From NCBI RefSeq assembly GCF_002029255.1, contig NZ_MZGT01000033.1, positions 1 to 59,360 of the forward strand: a stretch of 59,360 nt of DNA, written 5' to 3'. Made by a program: the position numbers and the translations under genes. This DNA is from Clostridium chromiireducens. GTDB lineage: Bacteria > Bacillota > Clostridia > Clostridiales > Clostridiaceae. Positions 55,131-59,360 of the stretch are shown here, piece by piece (positions within the stretch are counted from its first letter, which is position 1; every line of letters starts with the position of its first letter). Below the pieces are notes generated by a model that made no database searches, was not told the origin of the DNA, and saw only the letters and a program-made list of their open reading frames with translations.

Positions 55131-56387
55131 CTACAACAAACTGCTCATCATAGGATAATCCTCATGCGAACCCGTTCCACCATTTATGGGTCTCACTCCT
55201 GAGTGTAGAAAAGTTGATCTAATTACACATTCTTTACCGTATTTATTCCTTAAATCATCTAGTGTTTTATCTAATTTCCTTTGTTTTTCACTTTTTTGAA
55301 AATCAAATAAAGTCTCTTGAAAATATTCATTACTAGAGAGTTTAGTTACTCTTATTCCTAATTGTCTTATTTTTTCACCTTTCCAAACCTCTTTAAATGC
55401 TTCTTTTACACCTTCAAAAATAACTTCTGTTGAATCTGTATGATTATTTAGTTGCTTTTGATGGGAATAATGAGCAAATTGATTTGTTTTAATACTTACT
55501 GCAACAAGACGGCATAAACTGTTGCTATCTCTAAGTCTCATAGCCACGCTTTCGGTAAGCGATAAGAGTATTTTGAAAGCTTCATCCATAGTTTCAACAT
55601 CATATGCAATTGTAGTCGAATTTCCTATTCCCTTGATTTCAAGATAATTTGATTTTCTTACTTCAGAATAATCAACTCCATTAGCATATTCATATATAAG
55701 CTTTCCATGGGAATGTAATTTATTAATTAATAGGTTTACATCGGTATGTGCTAAATCACCAATGGTATTAATATTCAATTTGTGCAGCTTTGCAGAACTT
55801 GCGCGACCAACCATAAATAAATCTTCTACTGGCAAATCCCACATTTTCAAAGGCATTTCATGTTTAAACAAAGTATGAATAGTGTTTTTCGGTTTAAAAT
55901 CGCTAGCCATTTTAGCAAGTAGCTTATTAGTGGAAATTCCAATGTTACAATTAAATCCAAGTTCTTCACTAATTCTCATTTTAAGCCTCATTGCTATTCT
56001 TTTATAATTATCTTTAAAATGACTACAATCCATGAAGCATTCATCTATGCTATACCTTTGAATTTTAGGAGAATATTCGCATAACATTTCATATAAGGCA
56101 TCACTTGATTTAACATAGTGGTTATAATCCGGTGGATATATAGCAAGATCCTTGCATTTAAGCTTTGCTTCAAAGATAGATTCTCCGGTTTTAATTCCAT
56201 ATTTTTTAGCAGGTATTGAAGCCGCAAGTATTATACCATGTCTGTTTTCTTCACTACCACCAATTACTGAAGGAATATTTCTAATATCAAGAGTACTTCC
56301 ATATTGAAGCATTTTAACTGCTGTCCATGAAAGGTAGGCAGAATTTACATCAACGTGGAAAATTAATTTGTCATCATCACTAACCAT
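55131..56387 (-). CDS. Y-family DNA polymerase, UmuC/DinB type
   Basis: 418 aa. Catalytic residues intact: Asp13 (FHVDVNSAYLSW) and Asp115/Glu116 (YSIDECFMD). IGISTNKLLAKMAS and the little-finger region (about 250-350) follow; the C-terminus ends without an obvious beta-clamp motif beyond QETLFDF, which resembles the QxxLF clamp motif (about 360). It performs translesion synthesis after DNA damage. GGAGTG precedes the ATG. A LexA box lies in its promoter, so it should be SOS-induced. Confidence 0.93.
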   Translation of the reverse strand: MVSDDDKLIFHVDVNSAYLSWTAVKMLQYGSTLDIRNIPSVIGGSEENRHGIILAASIPAKKYGIKTGESIFEAKLKCKDLAIYPPDYNHYVKSSDALYEMLCEYSPKIQRYSIDECFMDCSHFKDNYKRIAMRLKMRISEELGFNCNIGISTNKLLAKMASDFKPKNTIHTLFKHEMPLKMWDLPVEDLFMVGRASSAKLHKLNINTIGDLAHTDVNLLINKLHSHGKLIYEYANGVDYSEVRKSNYLEIKGIGNSTTIAYDVETMDEAFKILLSLTESVAMRLRDSNSLCRLVAVSIKTNQFAHYSHQKQLNNHTDSTEVIFEGVKEAFKEVWKGEKIRQLGIRVTKLSSNEYFQETLFDFQKSEKQRKLDKTLDDLRNKYGKECVIRSTFLHSGVRPINGGTGSHEDYPMMSSLL

Positions 56388-56397
56388 ATAATCACTC

Positions 56398-56411
56398 CAA
56401 ACGCATGTTCT
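56398..56411. promoter_or_regulatory. Second, imperfect LexA-like box at the umuC start region
   Basis: On the minus strand GAACATGCGTTT (14-bp window 56398-56411), one to two changes from the main box, overlaps the ribosome site. The centres are 30 bp apart. Confidence 0.55.
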
Positions 56412-56420
56412 CTTTAAGTT

Positions 56421-56449
56421 ATTATACAGAACGCATGTTCTATTGTAAA
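56421..56449 (-). promoter_or_regulatory. umuC promoter with embedded LexA box
   Basis: On the minus strand TTTACA (56444-56449), exactly 17 bp, TATAAT (56421-56426). The spacer contains the palindrome AGAACGCATGTTCT (56428-56441), matching the Gram-positive LexA pattern GAAC-N4-GTTC. LexA bound there must block polymerase. Confidence 0.88.
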
Positions 56450-56553
56450 GGGATTAATTTCTTTTTTACTAAACTTTTTATCCAAATAAAGTAAGACCAA
56501 AAAATTAATTTTGGCCTTAATTAAATATTCATTTAATTAATTTATTACCTACG

Positions 56554-56691
56554 TTACTTTACACAAACATCACAAGGATAAGTTTTAGTACAATTTGAAG
56601 CTGGACCTTCTAAAACATTTTTACTTTTAGCAAGAGTTCTACAATTTCTATTATGCTGAATACACAACCTTACATTCCAGCCATTAAGCAA
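56554..56691 (-). CDS. Possible 45-aa Cys-rich peptide
   Basis: From a TTG at 56691: MLNGWNVRLCIQHNRNC, then SNCTKTYPCDVCVK at the end, with five Cys. A weak AAGGG site precedes it. It may be a small metal-binding peptide or a gene remnant. Low support. Confidence 0.3.
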   Translation of the reverse strand: MLNGWNVRLCIQHNRNCRTLAKSKNVLEGPASNCTKTYPCDVCVK

Positions 56692-56873
56692 CCCTTATAT
56701 ACATAGATTTATAGACTTTCATAAATAAAAAATTATTATAACTAAAATTCTATAGCGATCCTGATTAATAACATGTTTTTCAAAATAAAAATCTCCTGCA
56801 TTATAAAATACAAGAGAATTTCTTATGTCGCTTTATACTCACGCTTAAAAAGTAAGTATAATAGCATATTAAT

Positions 56874-57182
56874 TTACCTTAAATCTTCTTCTATTTGAGA
56901 AACGGGAATGTACGTAGCTTTATCTCTTGGACTTAAAAACCATTGTTCAACTGTATTTATCCATTTTTTAAAATGTTCAGTTTTAACGTGTTCATTTATA
57001 TCTTCTTCCGATTTATAGCCCTCATAAAGTAAAAATTTCGTTGGATCGTCTTTACATTGAAAGAAGTCAAAACATATAATTCCTTTTTCCTTTAATGAAT
57101 TATTTTGATTTTCTTTAGTTGCTTCAATAAATTCCTTTATATACTCTGTTTTTAAATAAAGTGTCACACTTTTTACTATCAT
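56874..57182 (-). CDS. Antibiotic biosynthesis monooxygenase (ABM) family protein
   Basis: 102 aa, the usual ABM length. VKSVTLYLKTEYIKEFIEAT and FLLYEGYKSEEDINEHVKTEHFKKW give the dimeric ferredoxin-like pattern found in quinol monooxygenase YgiN and LsrG-like enzymes. The substrate is unknown. GGGGA precedes the ATG. Confidence 0.82.
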   Translation of the reverse strand: MIVKSVTLYLKTEYIKEFIEATKENQNNSLKEKGIICFDFFQCKDDPTKFLLYEGYKSEEDINEHVKTEHFKKWINTVEQWFLSPRDKATYIPVSQIEEDLR

Positions 57183-57280
57183 AGTTAAATTCCCCTTTAT
57201 ATACTATAATAAAACTTTTATAAATTAATTATAACATATATTGTAAATATCGCATTATCTAATTTTTAAAGTATCATTTC

Positions 57281-57313
57281 CTGAATATACATTCACTGCA
57301 AATGTATATTCAG
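57281..57313. terminator. Perfect hairpin at the end of the Nudix remnant
   Basis: CTGAATATACATT (57281-57293) pairs perfectly with AATGTATATTCAG (57301-57313) around a 7-nt loop. It overlaps the stop of the Nudix remnant. Followed on the minus strand by a weak A/T tract. Confidence 0.55.
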
Positions 57314-57489
57314 GAATAATTATTGTCAGTTGAGATACTAGCTTCCTCAAAAGTTTCACGTTTTGCAGATTGGAGTGGCGTTTCTCCATCTTCACCACCA
57401 CCAACAATAAACTTCCATACTTGCATATCCGACCTATGAAATACAGCATACTTTATTATATTATCTTGAATTATATATTGTATGACCAA
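57310..57489 (-). pseudogene. Truncated Nudix hydrolase
   Basis: About 60 aa: IKYAVFHRSDMQVWKFIVGG then GEDGETPLQSAKRETFEEAS, a clear Nudix box (GX5EX7REUXEEXGU, final G lost). A stop follows soon after where about 70 more residues are expected, and no ATG is present (TTG at 57489 at best). Confidence 0.75.
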
Positions 57490-57537
57490 AACTTAATATT
57501 TTGCTTTCTCCTTTTTTACATATACCTGTCCACTATG

Positions 57538-58158
57538 TTATTTACCTTTTATCATCTTACTATCAAGTATAGTATAATTAGCTCTATGAATATACAATGT
57601 TTTTCCATCTATGTTTATTCGAGTCATTTTAGGTAAATCATCTGGTATGGTAACATAGACATCCTTTCCTTGATATACTCCTATAGGAATCCCCTGTTGT
57701 GAGCTTATAATAATTGTCTTTTCTTTTCCTATTTTATTTTTAACATCATTAACAAATCTATCAAGTGGAACATAACCGCCTCCCTTATCTACATTAACAT
57801 CCTTTGGAGCATCATAACCTTCTATCATGTCTAATCCATTTTCAGCAAATATTACTGTATTCCCAACTTGAAACATTTGACTTCCATTAACTGTGACTTC
57901 TAATACTTCTGATTTAAATTCTGCAGATTTTTTGTCAAAATTATCATTACTTTGCAACAATCCTACTGTAACTTTGTTACCTTCTACGGTTAATGTTTTA
58001 TTTCCATAATCATCATATGTGGTTACAGTAAATTGTTGTCCCACTAAATCACCTTTAATTTTCCCAGCTAAATCTTTTATCTTGGCACATCCAAATATAG
58101 ATATTCCTATTAGAAAAATAGAAATAACAAGAACAATTAGTTTAAACCTTTTTTTCAT
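57538..58158 (-). CDS. DUF5052 lipoprotein
   Basis: 206 aa from the ATG at 58158 (GGGGGGATG is upstream). A lipoprotein signal (IFLIGISIFGCAKIK) is followed by a soluble beta-rich domain (GQQFTVTTYDDYGNKTLTVEG, then PKMTRINIDGKTLYIHRANY) typical of clostridial DUF5052 proteins. Function unknown, anchored outside the membrane. Confidence 0.78.
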   Translation of the reverse strand: MKKRFKLIVLVISIFLIGISIFGCAKIKDLAGKIKGDLVGQQFTVTTYDDYGNKTLTVEGNKVTVGLLQSNDNFDKKSAEFKSEVLEVTVNGSQMFQVGNTVIFAENGLDMIEGYDAPKDVNVDKGGGYVPLDRFVNDVKNKIGKEKTIIISSQQGIPIGVYQGKDVYVTIPDDLPKMTRINIDGKTLYIHRANYTILDSKMIKGK

Positions 58159-58471
58159 TAACACATCCCCCCTTACTGATTATTGTATATAAAATTCTAT
58201 AAAAATACAAATTCTTACTTTAAATTTCATTTTTTCATTACATTATCTTTTGAATGCGTCTAATATGCACAAGATAATGTGACAAGGAAATCTGCTTCGG
58301 AGACTGTGTAAAGCCGCTACTTTTAAAAGTTATTCTCAACTTTAACTGCATTATAATTTCCTGAATAAAAATAAATGTAGACTAAGTATCTCTACCCAAT
58401 CTACGTTTAACGATTTGTATTTGTGCAATTCAGCCCAAAACTATTATATAAATCAATTATTATATTATCTA
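58159..58471. other. Gap without a gene
   Basis: AT-rich. Contains the DUF5052 promoter region near 58165-58210 and a word GAGACTGTGTAAAG near 58298 that resembles the end of IS256-family elements; it may be an IS scar. No ORF with a ribosome site. Confidence 0.4.
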
Positions 58472-58618
58472 TCAATTAATCAATTCATTTTTAACATATT
58501 CATTGATAGCATCTTCTTCACCTTTAAATATTTCTGTCAAATGTAATATAATTTCTTGATCTTCTTCCGGAAGGTCTTTTATTGTATCTTTGATTGTATC
58601 AATATTCACATATTTCAT
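58472..58618 (-). CDS. 48-aa acidic hypothetical peptide
   Basis: VNIDTIKDTIKDLPEEDQEI then HLTEIFKGEEDAINEYVKNE. Acidic and helical, no known domain. AAGGCGGTG precedes the ATG by about 8 nt, which supports translation. Confidence 0.6.
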   Translation of the reverse strand: MKYVNIDTIKDTIKDLPEEDQEIILHLTEIFKGEEDAINEYVKNELIN

Positions 58619-58750
58619 ATAATAAAATCACCGCCTTAACGCTATTTACGAAATATTATATTGCATAAACCTTAAATAATTTATTGTATAAATCTTAGGA
58701 ATTTCTTAAGACTATAATTGCTAATCTTTTATAGCTTGGCAGATCACCGG

Positions 58751-58785
58751 AAGACAGTAGATTCACAAACACTTTACTGTCTTTT
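58751..58785 (+). terminator. Hairpin in the 58619-59071 gap
   Basis: AAGACAGTA (58751-58759) pairs with TACTGTCTT (58775-58783) then TT. No plus-strand gene ends before it, so it may close a small RNA or be the 3' end of a lost gene. Confidence 0.45.
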
Positions 58786-58891
58786 ACTCTTTCACATAGT
58801 TTTCTTTATTCACAATAATCTTAAATATAAATACATTGCTTATATAGTATAAATCTTTTCCATGTCAGTTTTAAACTCAACAAGTAAAAGC

Positions 58892-58920
58892 GGCAGTTAC
58901 TTTCCCTAACTGCTGTTTTT
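58892..58920 (+). terminator. Second hairpin in the 58619-59071 gap
   Basis: GGCAGTTA pairs with TAACTGCT and runs into GTTTTTC. Also followed by CAGCCAAATTAATGGCTG. No plus-strand ORF is supported upstream. The rest of the gap is AT-rich. Confidence 0.55.
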
Positions 58921-59071
58921 CATAAAGAAATACAGCCAAATTAATGGCTGCTTAATAAAAGAGATCACTAATGAAAAAGCTTTCCTTAACATTAGCTGAA
59001 TAAACAAAAATGTATAAATATTAGATTCACACAAATAATATTATAGAAATATAATCAAGGGAGTGATTAAT

Positions 59072-59233
59072 GTGAAACATAACGAAAGTATCGGGTGTAC
59101 AGTAGATGAATGTAAATACCATTGTAAAGATGATAATTATTGCACATTGAGTAAAATACAAGTAGGTACTCATGAATCAAAAGCCAAGAGTAAAGAATGT
59201 ACTGATTGTAATTCTTTTGAACTCGGAATGTAA
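59072..59233 (+). CDS. DUF1540 Cys-rich mini-protein
   Basis: 53 aa. IGCTVDECKYHCKDDNYC and the closing KECTDCNSFE give the seven-Cys spacing of DUF1540 proteins, probably a small metal-binding protein. Start GTG at 59072 after AAGGGAGTG. Abundant in spore-forming clostridia; function not established. Confidence 0.88.
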   Translation: MKHNESIGCTVDECKYHCKDDNYCTLSKIQVGTHESKAKSKECTDCNSFELGM

Positions 59234-59234
59234 G

Positions 59235-59360
59235 AGAGTGTAAAATAGTCTGTGTAAACTTCATTAGGATGATATAATAAATTATCAAATGAAGGGAGCA
59301 CAGGCTATGTCTTTATCTAGAGATGAATTAGTAAAATTAATTTTGAATAACTCTGATATA
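59235..59360 (+). mobile_element. IS256-family insertion sequence, cut by the window end
   Basis: GAGAGTGTAAAATAGTCTGT at 59235-59254 and GTAAACTTC that follow resemble an IS256-family end (inferred). It begins 2 bp after the DUF1540 stop codon. Confidence 0.7.
59307..59360 (+). CDS. Partial IS256-family (mutator-type) transposase, 5' end
   Basis: Starts at the ATG 59307 after GAAGGGAG and reads SLSRDELVKLILNNSDI before the window ends. That N-terminus matches IS256-family Tnp proteins. The rest lies outside the window. Confidence 0.75.
   Translation, partial: MSLSRDELVKLILNNSDI

Noticed and set aside
57255..57449. Minus-strand 64-codon open frame
   Set aside because: The neighbouring frame contains a clear Nudix box, so this frame is out-of-frame to a gene remnant.

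Overview
The window is low-GC DNA (roughly 30 % by eye) with Clostridium-type ribosome binding sites (AGGAGGTGAT-like). It carries an anaerobic (cbi) cobalamin pathway, a galactan-type ABC transporter and several clostridial small-protein families. It most likely comes from a solventogenic Clostridium sensu stricto of the C. beijerinckii / C. saccharoperbutylacetonicum kind. The genus is a confident inference; the species is a guess.

Layout. 0-4.4 kb: luxS, then on the minus strand a LarA-type racemase, a TauE/SafE permease, a hexapeptide acetyltransferase and a DUF1349 protein. 4.6-18.8 kb: a beta-galactoside region with GH2 lacZ (minus), a divergent YesN/YesM-type two-component system (plus), a chemoreceptor, and an operon matching the ganS-ganP-ganQ-ganA order (binding lipoprotein, two permeases, GH42 beta-galactosidase; no ATPase). 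19-23.4 kb: treB-treC with divergent treR and perfect palindromic operators between them. 24-25.1 kb: a LacI-family regulator whose promoter shares TTTACTAAA sites with the lacZ/yesN intergenic region. 26-35.5 kb: a cobalamin operon cbiK-cbiA-(YfjL-like gene)-cbiC-D-E-T-L-F-G behind a cobalamin riboswitch; cbiH and cbiJ are absent. 35.7-38.1 kb: small genes (holin-like, His/Cys-rich, small membrane protein) and tRNA-Glu(CTC).

From the tRNA to the end the window looks accessory. It has an IS3-family copy with a disrupted orfA, a dead IS5-family copy, the start of an IS256-family element, two paralogous YvrJ mini-genes, and a long run of unrelated single genes, mostly on the minus strand (SDR, acetyltransferases, P-loop kinase-like, phosphoesterase, terpenoid-cyclase-like toroid, GyrI-like, PNPOx-like, aminoglycoside-phosphotransferase-like). 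An SOS operon encodes a UmuC-type polymerase, an 86-aa partner and a 50-aa LexA-like DNA-binding domain, with a LexA box inside a near-consensus promoter.

The least-explained signals are non-coding. (1) Homologous spacers precede many of the unrelated genes at 44-54 kb, as if the genes were cassettes sharing one 5' module. (2) A family of long imperfect inverted repeats (136-238 bp) sits just after genes. (3) A structured repeat is present in two copies, with a compensatory base-pair change in one hairpin. (4) A 103-bp nested inverted repeat lies upstream of treR. These are read by eye and need database and folding searches.
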